Shown one piece after another: positions 17,874 through 26,329 of a stretch of DNA of 64,000 nucleotides. The stretch's first letter is position 1; every line of letters begins with the position of its first letter. Origin of the DNA: Thermanaerothrix sp034436175 (GTDB lineage Bacteria > Chloroflexota > Anaerolineae > Anaerolineales > Anaerolineaceae); the NCBI GenBank assembly GCA_964427505.1, contig CAYRUO010000004.1, positions 215,711 to 279,710 of the forward strand, given 5' to 3'. The notes under the pieces are model-generated. The model saw nothing but the letters and a program-made list of their open reading frames with translations. It had not been told where the DNA came from and did not search any database. A program made the position numbers and the translations under genes.

Positions 17874-19178
17874 CTATCGCTCGCGTTCCAGCGCCGCCTC
17901 CGGTTCGGCCTGCACCGGAACACTTTCAGCGGCAGCCTGGACTGGGGATGCCGCCGGTTTTACGCGGCTGAGAACGATGAAGAGAAGCACCCCGATAAAC
18001 CCAATCAGCCCACCCCCATACCAGATATACTGCGGGCCAAAGTGGTCATTCAGCAATCCGCCGAGCACCGGCCCAATTCCCGACGCCACACCCCAGGTTA
18101 AGCCGTAGATGCTCATATAGCGCCCACGCATATCCTCCGGCGCCCGCCCGGCCACGTAAGTCGTCGAAGTAGGGATCAAAATCAACTCTCCAATCGTCAT
18201 CACCACCATGCTGAGCCAAAAAGCCCAGAAATCCCGCCCCCAGGCAATGCTGGTCACCGCCGAGGCATAAAAGAGCGACCCCACCGCCAGCACCGGCAAC
18301 GGCGCGAAACGCTTGGTGATCAGGGTGACCGGGATCTGGAAGAACACCACCATCAGCGCGTTGGTCGTGGGGATCCAGCCGTAGCGGCTTTCGGGTAAAC
18401 CGAAGTTCTGCTTGGTGTACACCGAAAGCAAGACCCACAGGATCGCGGCACAAATCTGGGTCAGGGTAAAGGTAAAGACGAACGCCAGGAACGCCCGATC
18501 GCGCAGCACGCGCCCATATCCGCCAAAACGCTCGCGCGGCACCGGGTTCACGGCCTCACGAGCGGAGCCCCCCTGGGTACGGCGGCGTGGTAGGGTCTCG
18601 CGGGCGCGTAGGGCAATCAAAAGCCCGTAGAGGCTCATCCCGGTCGCAGCACAGAGGAACGCAATGCTGTAGGAAAGGCTGGCGATGAACCCACCCACCG
18701 CCGGGCCAATGGCGACTCCCAGGTTGTTGCTCAGCCGCAACATGGAATAAGCCTCGGCCCGGTGCTCTGCCGGGATCAAATCCGCCATCATCGCATCTGC
18801 CCCGATGCGGTAGAGAGGATTAAAGAAACCCTGCAACGCCATCAGGCCGGCAAAGGCTGAATAGGACTGGGCTTGGCTCATCAGCACATAGCCCATCCCG
18901 TTCATCACCAGACTGATCACCATCACCCACTTGCGGCCCAGGTAATCCACGATCGGGCCGGCAATAAAAGAAGCCCCTAACCCAACCGCTGCATTCAGCG
19001 TAATCAGACCCGCCGCCGAGGTCAAAGGCAACTGCAGACGTTCGCTGATATAGATCATTAGGAACGGCCAGATCATGCTTGAGCCCACGGTGCTGATGAA
19101 CATCCCCACAAACATCAGCCAAAACTGCCGTGGATAAGGGGTCTTGAAGGCTCGCCATAATGCTTGCATCGTCGTCAT
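17874..19178 (-). CDS. MFS transporter, drug/metabolite exporter type
   Basis: A protein of about 434 residues with twelve predicted transmembrane helices. The first helix begins at FWLMFVGMFISTVGSSM, and the signature loop between helices 2 and 3 reads GPIVDYLGRKWVM. A second copy of the pattern occurs after the central basic loop (RRRTQGGS). This is the major-facilitator fold of the MdtH/YfcJ-like group. The C-terminal tail is Ala/Glu/Val-rich. I chose ATG 19178; a TTG at 19226 would add 16 residues without a ribosome site, and ATG 19169 is also possible. The substrate cannot be read. It converges with ndh across a 15-bp gap. Confidence 0.9.
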   Translation of the reverse strand: MTTMQALWRAFKTPYPRQFWLMFVGMFISTVGSSMIWPFLMIYISERLQLPLTSAAGLITLNAAVGLGASFIAGPIVDYLGRKWVMVISLVMNGMGYVLMSQAQSYSAFAGLMALQGFFNPLYRIGADAMMADLIPAEHRAEAYSMLRLSNNLGVAIGPAVGGFIASLSYSIAFLCAATGMSLYGLLIALRARETLPRRRTQGGSAREAVNPVPRERFGGYGRVLRDRAFLAFVFTFTLTQICAAILWVLLSVYTKQNFGLPESRYGWIPTTNALMVVFFQIPVTLITKRFAPLPVLAVGSLFYASAVTSIAWGRDFWAFWLSMVVMTIGELILIPTSTTYVAGRAPEDMRGRYMSIYGLTWGVASGIGPVLGGLLNDHFGPQYIWYGGGLIGFIGVLLFIVLSRVKPAASPVQAAAESVPVQAEPEAALERER

Positions 19179-19241
19179 CCCCAATGCATAAGATTTAGAC
19201 GCAGAACCACCACCCGCAAGGCGCAAGCGGTGCTAGCGAAT

Positions 19242-19271
19242 TTTACACCCTCTCGCTATTAGTGATACAAT
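19242..19271 (+). promoter_or_regulatory. Promoter of the Trm112-like gene
   Basis: TTTACA and TACAAT are separated by 18 bp; the -10 ends 28 bp before the start codon. Confidence 0.55.
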
Positions 19272-19299
19272 AAAAGCCAAGACTGGGTAAGGAGGCATT

Positions 19300-19521
19300 A
19301 TGGTAAGCCAGGACTTATTAGAGATCTTACGCTGCCCGGCCTGTGTGCGCGAACGCGAAGGATTGCTCGATTTGGTTCGCGAGACGTGGCTGGTATGCCG
19401 CGACTGCGGTCGTAAATATCCGATTGTTGAGGACATTCCGGTCATGCTTATAGACGAGGGGAGCAAATGGATGAACACCGCGGTGGACGACCTACCTGTG
19501 CCACCCCCGCCACCTGCCTAA
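19300..19521 (+). CDS. Trm112-family zinc-ribbon protein
   Basis: A 73-residue protein with the Trm112 fold: LLEILRCPAC at residues 5-14 and VCRDCGRKYPI near 31-41, giving two Cys pairs for one zinc, then DIPVML. The YcaR/Trm112 family provides zinc-ribbon partners for methyltransferases in eukaryotes and archaea; in bacteria the partner is often unknown. The tail is acidic then proline-rich. It lies 64 bp upstream of the LCP gene in the same direction. Confidence 0.9.
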   Translation: MVSQDLLEILRCPACVREREGLLDLVRETWLVCRDCGRKYPIVEDIPVMLIDEGSKWMNTAVDDLPVPPPPPA

Positions 19522-19585
19522 TCTGGCACCCATCTTGCATCCCTAGATAAGGATGTAAACTTCAATCCAAGGGATAGAACGCCTT

Positions 19586-21001
19586 ATGTCGCAATTGCGA
19601 ACTCGCACGTTTCCACGTCGTTTTCACCTTGACCGTTTAACGCTGATCGTGCTCGTTGTGTTCATCATCCTGGCCGTGGTCACCGGCTGGGCGGCCTTCT
19701 CACTGGCGCGCAACGTTTTCCGCTCTTGGAGCATGACCAATCTGAGCGGTGTGCCGGTTGGGCCGAATACTACCGGCGCTTCCGGCACTGCGGCGGCTAA
19801 CATTCCCCTGAACCAACCCCTGCAGGAAAACGGCCCCGCCCCCGAACCTTGGGATGGCAAAAGCCGGGTTACCGTGCTGGTGATGGGTCTGGACTACCGC
19901 GATTGGGAAGCCGGCGAAACGCCACGCACCGACACGATGATGTTGCTCACGCTCGATCCCCTCACCCGCACGGCCGGCATCCTCTCCATTCCGCGTGATA
20001 TGTGGGTTAATATCCCCGGCTTTGACTACGGCAAGATCAATACCGCCTACTTTTTGGGCGAAACCTACAAACTCCCCGGCGGTGGGCCAGGGCTGGCGGT
20101 GGAGACGGTGCGCCAATTCCTGGGAGTGCCGATCAATTATTACGCTCAAATTGACTTCTACGCCTTTGAACGCTTTATAGATGAAATCGGCGGGGTCAAG
20201 TTGCGCATCCAAGAGCCGATCACCCTCTACCCCACCGGTAACCGCCCCAAAGTACACCTGGAACCCGGAGTTTACTCCGTGGGCGGCGATTTGGCGCTGG
20301 CCTACGCCCGCAACCGCTACACCGAAGGGGGTGACTTCGACCGCGCCCGCCGTCAGCAAGAGGTCATCATGGCCATTCGCGACCGCATTCTACAGTATGA
20401 CCAGATTCCGAAACTGGTGGCCAAAGCCCCAATCCTCTACAATGAACTTTCGGCGGGCATTCGTACCAACATGACCCTGCAAGAGGCCATTCAACTCGCC
20501 TGGCTGGCGGTCCAAATCCCGGCGGAAAACATCAAACGTGGGGTGATCGGGCCCGATGCCGTGGAGATGGCTACCTCGCCGGATGGCCTGGATATCCTCA
20601 TCCCCATTCCGGATAAAATCCGCCTCGTGCGGGATGAGGTCTTCTCGACCAACGGCGCCGTTGGGCCGGCGGCAGTGGCCGAGGATCCCAAAGCCCTGAT
20701 GCAGGCCGAGAATGCGCGGGTGGTGGTGCAAAACGGCACCAGTGTGGCCGGGTTGGCCGGGCGGACTGCGGAGTTTCTGCGCAACGAGGGGATCAACGTG
20801 GTGCAGGAAACCAACGCCGATAACCTTTACAGTCAGACCACCATCTTCCTCTACAGCCCTAAGCCCTACACGCTGAATTACCTCATCAGCATTATGCAAT
20901 TGCAAAATCCGCGCGTCTATAACCGCTACGATCCCAATGCCGAGGTGGATATCGCCATTGCCCTGGGGAACGACTGGGCCCAAAGCAATGTGATGCCTTG
21001 A
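19586..21001 (+). CDS. LytR-CpsA-Psr (LCP) family cell-wall glycopolymer ligase
   Basis: A 471-residue membrane-anchored enzyme. A cytoplasmic basic start precedes one transmembrane helix (about 17-40). The extracellular LCP domain begins near residue 92 at VTVLVMGLDYR and includes PRTDTMMLLTLD, SIPRDMWV and the Arg-rich AYARNRYTEGGDFDRARRQQ, which binds the polyprenyl-phosphate donor. A LytR_C domain follows near 370-460 (ARVVVQNGTSVAGLA). LCP proteins transfer glycopolymers from lipid carriers to peptidoglycan or surface proteins. A strong terminator follows. Confidence 0.95.
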   Translation: MSQLRTRTFPRRFHLDRLTLIVLVVFIILAVVTGWAAFSLARNVFRSWSMTNLSGVPVGPNTTGASGTAAANIPLNQPLQENGPAPEPWDGKSRVTVLVMGLDYRDWEAGETPRTDTMMLLTLDPLTRTAGILSIPRDMWVNIPGFDYGKINTAYFLGETYKLPGGGPGLAVETVRQFLGVPINYYAQIDFYAFERFIDEIGGVKLRIQEPITLYPTGNRPKVHLEPGVYSVGGDLALAYARNRYTEGGDFDRARRQQEVIMAIRDRILQYDQIPKLVAKAPILYNELSAGIRTNMTLQEAIQLAWLAVQIPAENIKRGVIGPDAVEMATSPDGLDILIPIPDKIRLVRDEVFSTNGAVGPAAVAEDPKALMQAENARVVVQNGTSVAGLAGRTAEFLRNEGINVVQETNADNLYSQTTIFLYSPKPYTLNYLISIMQLQNPRVYNRYDPNAEVDIAIALGNDWAQSNVMP

Positions 21002-21032
21002 AAAGCCTTGTACTAGCGAGTTATAAAAACTG

Positions 21033-21066
21033 CACTGCCGGTCGCTTCTGACCGGCAGTGTTTTTT
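21033..21066 (+). terminator. Intrinsic terminator after the LCP gene, bidirectional
   Basis: An 11-bp perfect stem (21033-21043 with 21050-21060) with a 6-nt loop is followed by six Ts. On the minus strand it is followed by CAGTTTTTAT, so it probably also ends the glycyl-tRNA synthetase transcript. Confidence 0.92.
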
Positions 21067-21086
21067 CTACAGGCGATCCGAATGAT

Positions 21087-24083
21087 CTAGAAGCCTTCTA
21101 ATTTGGAGAAATCGGCAACACCATCGGCCAGAGCCACAATGCGCTGGAGTAACCCCAACCGATTGGCGCGCAAGGCCGGATCCTCGGCCATGACCAGCAC
21201 TTCATCGAAGAAGCGATTGATCACCGGGATCATGGGCAGAAACGCCTTGAAGAAATCCTCCACACTACCCGGACGGCGTGAGGTTACCTCAGCCTGGAGC
21301 AACGCCGAGAGCAAATGCTTCTCCGCCGGCTCGACCAGCCGCTCAGGGTCAATGGCATAGTGCTCGCGTTGATCGCGGGTGATGCGCACACAGCGGGCAT
21401 AGGCCGGCAGGATAGCGTTCCAGTCGGGACGATTGACCCACTGCGTCAATTCCTGCACCGCACGCGCCGCCGCGGCGGGGTTGTGTCCCTGCGCCGCCAA
21501 CACCGCTGCAACCACATCATAGCGGTACCCCTGTTCCAACAATTCATTTTGTAAGCGCCCGATGATAAAGTCCAGGCATTCCGCCTTAGCCTCGGCGCTC
21601 ACCGCAACCGGCAAGCCCTGCGCCGCTGCCTCCAACCCCTGGCGCAGGTCGAAATCCAGGTTCCAGTGAATCAAATTCTGCACTAGACCCAATGCGGCAC
21701 GCCGCAGGGCAAAAGGATCCTTAGTACCGGTCGGCGCCAGCCCTACCGCAAACAGCCCCATCAGGGTATCCAAGCGGTCGGCCAAGCCCAGCACCAGCCC
21801 CGCCGGCGTCTCAGGATAGCGGTCGCCGGCAAAGCGCGGCAGGTAAGCTTCAAAGATGGCTTCGGCCACGGCGTGCGGTTCACCGCTCTGGAGCGCATAA
21901 TACCGCCCCATCACCCCTTGCAGTGAGGTCATCTCGACCACCATATGGGTCACCAAGTCGGCTTTGCACAGATGGGCGGCGCGGCGCACCGCCGCCGCAT
22001 CTGCGGGTTCAAGCCCGACCATCGGGATCAGGCGCTCCACCAGGGCTTCAATGCGCTGGGTTTTATCCAGCATGGAGCCGAGTTTGGCCTGGAAGGTCAG
22101 GGTGCTCAAGCGCGGCAGATAATATTCCAACGGGTGCTTGAGGTCTTCACGAATGAAGTATGCCGCATCGGCAAAGCGGGCGCGAATCACCTGCTCGTTG
22201 CCATCGGTGACGACGTCCAACCCCTCTTTACCACCGTTGCGCACGGCGATAAAGTAGGGCAAAAGGCGCCCCTCGCGGGTATAGACCGGGAAGTAGCGCT
22301 GGTGTTTCTTCATCACCGAAACCAGCACCTCTTCCGGCAGGCGCAGGTAATCGGGATCAAACGAACCACGCAGTGCGGTAGGGGCTTCAACCAGATGGGT
22401 CACCTCGTTGAGCACCGCCTCATCGAGATGACCGGGGTCACCCCCTACCTCGGCAATCAATGCCCGTGCCTGCTCGGCGATGCGTGCCCTTCGCTGCTCC
22501 GGATCCACGATAACACCCTGGCGTTCCAGGAAAATACGATGATCACGGGGATGGGAAAGCGCAAACGTGGCCGGCTCGGCAAAGCGCAACCCCCGCGTCA
22601 CCCGCCCGGAGGCCAGCCCGGCATAGGTGAAAGGTATCACCGTCTCACCATAGAGTGCCACCAACCAGCGAATCGGGCGCGAGAAGGCCACCCCACTGCT
22701 GTTCCAGCGCATGGAGCGCTCAAAGCGCAAATCGGCAATGACCTTTGGCAGTGCCTCGGCCAGCACCTCGACCGCCGGACGGCCTGTTTCACGCACATGG
22801 GCGACCACATAACGCCCACCGTCCATCTCGGCCACGGTGAGCGCTTCGACCGGTACGCCCTTGCTGCGGGCAAACCCCTCTGCCGCCGCGGTGGGGCGTC
22901 CTTCAGCATCAAAAGCGCGGTTGGCGGGCGGACCCTTGACGACCAAATCACGATCCGGCTGCCGCCCGGCCAGGTCTTCAACCCATACCACCAGGCGGCG
23001 CGGTGTGCCAAACACCTTGATCGCGCCATGTGCCAGGTGCAAATCCTCCAACAGCGCCGGGATGCGCTCGCGCAGTTGCGCTAACGCCGCATCCAAATCC
23101 GCCGGGGGAAGTTCCTCGGTGCCAACCTCAACCAGCAGAGTCTCCCGCTCCGGGATCGTCTGCAGGGGTTGGGCTTCCATCGTCGGTATTTCGGCGACCG
23201 CTGCCGGCTTGAGCCAGGGGAAGCCCAACGCTTCACGCTGAGCGACATAAGCCTCGGCTACGCGGCGGGCCATATCTCGCATGCGCGCAAAGAGGATTTG
23301 GCGTTCGGTCACGCCGACCGCACCGCGGGTGTCCAGCACGTTGAAAGTGTGTGAGCACTTAAGGACATAATCGTGCGCCGGGAGCACCAGCCCACGCGCC
23401 AGGGCGGCTTCGGCTTCGGCCTCAAAGAGCGCGAACATCTGACGCAAGCGTTCCACATCCGCCACCTCAAAGTAGTAGGTGCTGTGCTCGCGCTCCCCTT
23501 GCAGGTTCACGTCTCCATAGGTGCGTTCGGCATTCCATTGGATATCACGGAAGTTGCTTACCCGCTGTAGCGCCATGGCGATGCGCTCCAGCCCGTAGGT
23601 AATTTCAACCGAAACCGGCTCCAATACCATCCCTCCGGCCTGCTGGAAGTACGTGAACTGGGTAATCTCCAGGCCATCCAGCCAGACCTCCCAGCCCAAC
23701 CCCCAGGCGCCCAGGGCGGGCGACTCCCAGTTATCTTCGACGAAGCGAATATCGTGTTCGCGCGGATCAATGCCCAATGCCTCTAAGGAACGCAGGTAGA
23801 TTTCCTGGGGATTCCCGGGATCGGGCTTGAGGATGACCTGAAACTGATAGTGCTGCTGCAGGCGGTTAGGGTTCTCGCCGTAGCGCCCATCGTCCGGGCG
23901 TATTGAAGGTTCCACATAGGCAACGTTCCACGGCTCCGGACCGAGCACGCGCAGAAACGTCGCCGGGTTCATCGTCCCTGCCCCGACCTGGGTATAGTAG
24001 GGCTGCCAGATCAGACATCCCTGCTCGGCCCAAAACTGCTGTAATTTCATGATAATGGATTGAAAATCTAGCGCCTTCTTCAT
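21087..24083 (-). CDS. glyQS: Glycyl-tRNA synthetase, fused alpha and beta subunits
   Basis: A 998-residue single chain. Residues about 1-290 match the alpha subunit (glyQ), starting DFQSIIMKLQQFWAEQGC and including QPYYTQVGAGTMNPATF and WGLGWEVWLDGLEI. After a short linker near residue 305, LLVEVGTEELPPADLD begins the beta subunit (glyS), with the FGTPRRL motif, the HD-like body and the C-terminal anticodon-binding region ending VADFSKLEG. In most bacteria these are two genes forming an alpha2beta2 enzyme; a fusion is known in Chlamydiae and some other lineages. There is no stop or frameshift between the halves. An extended -10 lies 44 bp upstream. Confidence 0.96.
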   Translation of the reverse strand: MKKALDFQSIIMKLQQFWAEQGCLIWQPYYTQVGAGTMNPATFLRVLGPEPWNVAYVEPSIRPDDGRYGENPNRLQQHYQFQVILKPDPGNPQEIYLRSLEALGIDPREHDIRFVEDNWESPALGAWGLGWEVWLDGLEITQFTYFQQAGGMVLEPVSVEITYGLERIAMALQRVSNFRDIQWNAERTYGDVNLQGEREHSTYYFEVADVERLRQMFALFEAEAEAALARGLVLPAHDYVLKCSHTFNVLDTRGAVGVTERQILFARMRDMARRVAEAYVAQREALGFPWLKPAAVAEIPTMEAQPLQTIPERETLLVEVGTEELPPADLDAALAQLRERIPALLEDLHLAHGAIKVFGTPRRLVVWVEDLAGRQPDRDLVVKGPPANRAFDAEGRPTAAAEGFARSKGVPVEALTVAEMDGGRYVVAHVRETGRPAVEVLAEALPKVIADLRFERSMRWNSSGVAFSRPIRWLVALYGETVIPFTYAGLASGRVTRGLRFAEPATFALSHPRDHRIFLERQGVIVDPEQRRARIAEQARALIAEVGGDPGHLDEAVLNEVTHLVEAPTALRGSFDPDYLRLPEEVLVSVMKKHQRYFPVYTREGRLLPYFIAVRNGGKEGLDVVTDGNEQVIRARFADAAYFIREDLKHPLEYYLPRLSTLTFQAKLGSMLDKTQRIEALVERLIPMVGLEPADAAAVRRAAHLCKADLVTHMVVEMTSLQGVMGRYYALQSGEPHAVAEAIFEAYLPRFAGDRYPETPAGLVLGLADRLDTLMGLFAVGLAPTGTKDPFALRRAALGLVQNLIHWNLDFDLRQGLEAAAQGLPVAVSAEAKAECLDFIIGRLQNELLEQGYRYDVVAAVLAAQGHNPAAAARAVQELTQWVNRPDWNAILPAYARCVRITRDQREHYAIDPERLVEPAEKHLLSALLQAEVTSRRPGSVEDFFKAFLPMIPVINRFFDEVLVMAEDPALRANRLGLLQRIVALADGVADFSKLEGF

Positions 24084-24126
24084 ACCTTTCAGGCTCTCCT
24101 GTTAAGATAAGTCCATCGGTCTTTTG

Positions 24127-24135
24127 ATTATACCA
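24127..24135 (-). promoter_or_regulatory. Extended -10 promoter element of glyQS
   Basis: On the minus strand TGG directly precedes a perfect TATAAT. No clear -35 is present. No T-box elements are seen in the short leader. Confidence 0.45.
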
Positions 24136-24302
24136 GAGGCGTATAGCCTTGCCCGACCTCTCCCATCTAGGCAACCTCAGCCTTGCATTCGGGTTCTATG
24201 AAGAAGAGGGGCGCGCTCAGGTAAGAACATGACCTCACTCTCCCTGACACGCTTCCCGCTACCGGCGAATAAGGTCATCCAGGATTGAAGACGTTCATCA
24301 TA

Positions 24303-24331
24303 TTGACGCTAACTTCATTATCCGGTAATCT
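24303..24331 (+). promoter_or_regulatory. Possible promoter of glutamate dehydrogenase
   Basis: TTGACG and a weak TAATCT are separated by 17 bp, placing the transcript start just before the structured leader described next. Confidence 0.35.
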
Positions 24332-24350
24332 TGTAAGTGGAACGAAACAA

Positions 24351-24452
24351 GCGGAGGCGCCGCCGTGCCAATTCTGGCCTACATAAGCCGAACTTGTAGC
24401 GGGCATACGACCGGGATGCCCGCTATTATTTTTTTGCGGCGCCACCTCCGCC
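24351..24452 (+). promoter_or_regulatory. Structured 5' leader of glutamate dehydrogenase mRNA
   Basis: Two nested pairings can be drawn. The outer one joins GCGGAGG-CGCCGC (24351-24363) with GCGGCG-CCA-CCTCCGC (24437-24452), leaving a 3-nt bulge. The inner hairpin is a 9-bp perfect stem AGCGGGCAT/ATGCCCGCT (24398-24406 with 24416-24424) directly followed by ATTATTTTTTT, which makes it terminator-like. The remaining part of the 412-bp gap shows no gene. The arrangement resembles an attenuator or riboswitch, but no known class is recognised. Confidence 0.45.
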
Positions 24453-24495
24453 CCCAGACCTTTCCCTACTCCCAACACCCACAGGAGAGATGTCT

Positions 24496-25782
24496 ATGAC
24501 GGGTACGACCAACGCTTTCGAAATGGCACAACGTCAATTCGACCACGTCGCCGAACTGCTTCAATTGGATCCCCAGGTGCGTGAGATCCTGCGCTGGCCG
24601 ATGCGGGAGTACCACTTCCGCATTCCGGTGCGCATGGACGACGGCACCATTCGTGTCTTTCAGGGCTTTCGCGTCCAGCATAATGATGCCCGTGGCCCGT
24701 GCAAGGGCGGCATTCGCTTCCACCCGGCAGAAACCATTGATACCGTGCGCGCCCTGGCCACCTGGATGACCTGGAAATGCGCCGTGGTAGATTTGCCGCT
24801 CGGCGGCGGCAAGGGCGGGGTTATCGTAGACCCGGCCACGCTCTCGGAGGGCGAAAAAGAGCGTTTGGCACGCGGCTACATCCAGCAAATCTGGCGCAAC
24901 ATCGGTCCGCGCCAGGACGTTCCCGCCCCTGATGTGGGCACCAACCCGCAGATGATGGGCTGGATGATGGATGAGTACTCCAAATTGGTTGGGCAGTACA
25001 CCCCTGGCGTCATCACCGGCAAGCCGGTCGGGGGCGGCGGCTCCCTCGGACGCACCGAAGCCACCGGGTTCGGCGTCATCTACACCGTGCGCGAAGCCCT
25101 CAAACATCTCAACCTGGATCCGGCCAAGTGCGTCGCCGCCATCCAGGGGTTCGGCAACGTCGCTCAGTATGCCGCGGTGGGCTTCACCGAAATCTTGGGT
25201 GGGAAGGTGGTCTGCGTGTCATATTGGGATCGCGAAGACCGCACCGCTTACACCGTGAGCAAAGCCGATGGCATTGACCCGCGCTTCCTAATGAGCATCA
25301 CCGATCAGTACGGCACGATTGATAAGAACAAAGCCCGCGCCGCCGGCTACACGATTGAGGACGGCAACGCCTGGCTGAGCAAAGAGGCCGACGTGCTCAT
25401 CCCCGCCGCGCTCGAAGGCCAGATCAACGCCGATACAGTGCACCACATCCACGAACGGGTTAAGTTGATCGCCGAGGGGGCGAACGGCCCCACCACCCCT
25501 GAAGCCGATGAGGTCATCCGCCAGCGCGGCATCTTCATGATCCCTGACTTCTTGTGCAATGCGGGCGGTGTGACGGTATCCTACTTCGAAAGCGTACAGA
25601 ACGACATGAACTTCTACTGGACGAAAGAGGAAGTGCTCCAGCGCTTGGATACCAAGATGACCCAGGCCTTCCAGGCCGTGCTCGACCTCTCGCTGAAAGA
25701 GGGCGTCTTCATGCGCGATGCCGCTTACATGGTGGCCATCACGCGCGTGGTCAAGGCCATGGAACTGCGCGGGTGGATCTAA
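24496..25782 (+). CDS. gdhA: Glutamate dehydrogenase (Glu/Leu/Phe/Val family)
   Basis: A 428-residue hexameric-type dehydrogenase interconverting glutamate and 2-oxoglutarate. GPCKGGIRFHP near residue 70 holds the substrate-binding Lys; KCAVVDLPLGGGKGG near 96-110 contains the catalytic Lys; DVPAPDVGT follows. The Rossmann motif is IQGFGNVAQYAA near 217. I chose ATG 24496 because AGGAG (24483-24487) sits eight bases upstream; the in-frame ATG at 24490 is only two bases from it. The length is typical of catabolic GDH of the GudB/RocG type. It fits amino-acid use suggested by the peptide uptake genes. Strong terminator downstream. Confidence 0.96.
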   Translation: MTGTTNAFEMAQRQFDHVAELLQLDPQVREILRWPMREYHFRIPVRMDDGTIRVFQGFRVQHNDARGPCKGGIRFHPAETIDTVRALATWMTWKCAVVDLPLGGGKGGVIVDPATLSEGEKERLARGYIQQIWRNIGPRQDVPAPDVGTNPQMMGWMMDEYSKLVGQYTPGVITGKPVGGGGSLGRTEATGFGVIYTVREALKHLNLDPAKCVAAIQGFGNVAQYAAVGFTEILGGKVVCVSYWDREDRTAYTVSKADGIDPRFLMSITDQYGTIDKNKARAAGYTIEDGNAWLSKEADVLIPAALEGQINADTVHHIHERVKLIAEGANGPTTPEADEVIRQRGIFMIPDFLCNAGGVTVSYFESVQNDMNFYWTKEEVLQRLDTKMTQAFQAVLDLSLKEGVFMRDAAYMVAITRVVKAMELRGWI

Positions 25783-25805
25783 TACCCTTGTGATGACAAA
25801 ACAAG

Positions 25806-25843
25806 CGAGGTGTCCAAACTAAATTGGGACACCTCGTTTTCTT
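25806..25843 (+). terminator. Intrinsic terminator after gdhA
   Basis: A 10-bp perfect stem (25806-25815 with 25827-25836) is followed by TTTTCTTT. Confidence 0.9.
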
Positions 25844-25851
25844 TAACATGT

Positions 25852-25880
25852 TTGACGCGCGTCACATTGTCGGGTATAAT
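25852..25880 (+). promoter_or_regulatory. Strong promoter upstream of the rpsU leader / small RNA
   Basis: TTGACG and perfect TATAAT with a 17-bp spacer, the best plus-strand promoter in the window. It starts a transcript near 25887. Confidence 0.85.
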
Positions 25881-25886
25881 AAAAAA

Positions 25887-26038
25887 CGCCTGCGGGCAAC
25901 CTTCAGGCAGTTTTACCAATTGATTGGCATGATTTCCTGGAATGGAGGTCATATCGCGCTGGGCAAGTGGGCATGGTGAACGGTTTATCCTTTTGAGAAC
26001 GCCCTCGGCTGCAAGTGCGGTATGCAGCCGAGTTTTTT
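25887..26038 (+). ncRNA. Candidate small RNA or attenuated leader upstream of rpsU
   Basis: The segment of about 150 nt runs from the predicted start of the strong promoter to an intrinsic terminator, with no coding frame that has a ribosome site. Visible hairpins: GCCTG/CAGGC (25888-25892 with 25904-25908) capped by GG-GCAA-CC, a GNRA-type loop; CCAA/TTGG; ATGA..TCC / GGA..TCAT near 25930-25953; and the terminator stem. It does not match 6S RNA, SRP RNA or T-box patterns I can recall. It may be a free small RNA, or a leader that controls the ribosomal-protein and IF-1 genes by read-through. Confidence 0.5.
26004..26038 (+). terminator. Terminator/attenuator upstream of rpsU
   Basis: A 10-bp perfect stem CTCGGCTGCA/TGCAGCCGAG (26004-26013 with 26023-26032) is followed by six Ts, 49 bp before the rpsU start. 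Confidence 0.9.
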
Positions 26039-26086
26039 GCCCGCGCGCAAACCGATTAAACCCGAACCTGAAAGGAGGTGAGTGCG

Positions 26087-26287
26087 TTGACCATAGTGAT
26101 CTTGCGGCCTAACGAAAGCCAGGAACAGCTGTTGAAGCGCTTCCGCAAGAAGGTCGTCAAGAGCGGTGTGCTGAGCACCGTGCGTCGGAAGCGTTGGTTC
26201 ATTTCCAAGAGCGAACTGCGTCGCCTGGAACAGAAGAAGGCCATTCGCCGCATGAAACGCCGCCAGATGTCACGCGCTTCGGAGTAA
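26087..26287 (+). CDS. rpsU: 30S ribosomal protein bS21
   Basis: A 66-residue basic protein of the small ribosomal subunit. The sequence TIVILRPNESQEQLLKRF and the RRKRW...SELRRLEQKKAIRRMKRR tail match the bS21 pattern (ES-x-E-x-LLRRF, then Arg/Lys-rich helices). The start is most likely TTG at 26087: AGGAGG (26073-26078) lies eight bases upstream, while the GTG at 26078 overlaps that site. bS21 is positioned near the anti-Shine-Dalgarno end of 16S rRNA. It is followed 42 bp later by infA. Confidence 0.92.
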   Translation: MTIVILRPNESQEQLLKRFRKKVVKSGVLSTVRRKRWFISKSELRRLEQKKAIRRMKRRQMSRASE

Positions 26288-26329
26288 GCCTTCGCTCATC
26301 GGGTTGGTGAAACGGTCTGGAGGTCCTCG

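Noticed and set aside
24084..24180. T-box leader for glycyl-tRNA synthetase
   Set aside because: The minus-strand leader is only about 40 nt from the -10 to the start and lacks the T-box sequence and an antiterminator.
25887..26038. 6S RNA or SRP RNA
   Set aside because: The ends do not pair into the long closing stem of 6S RNA, and the conserved SRP loop sequence is absent.
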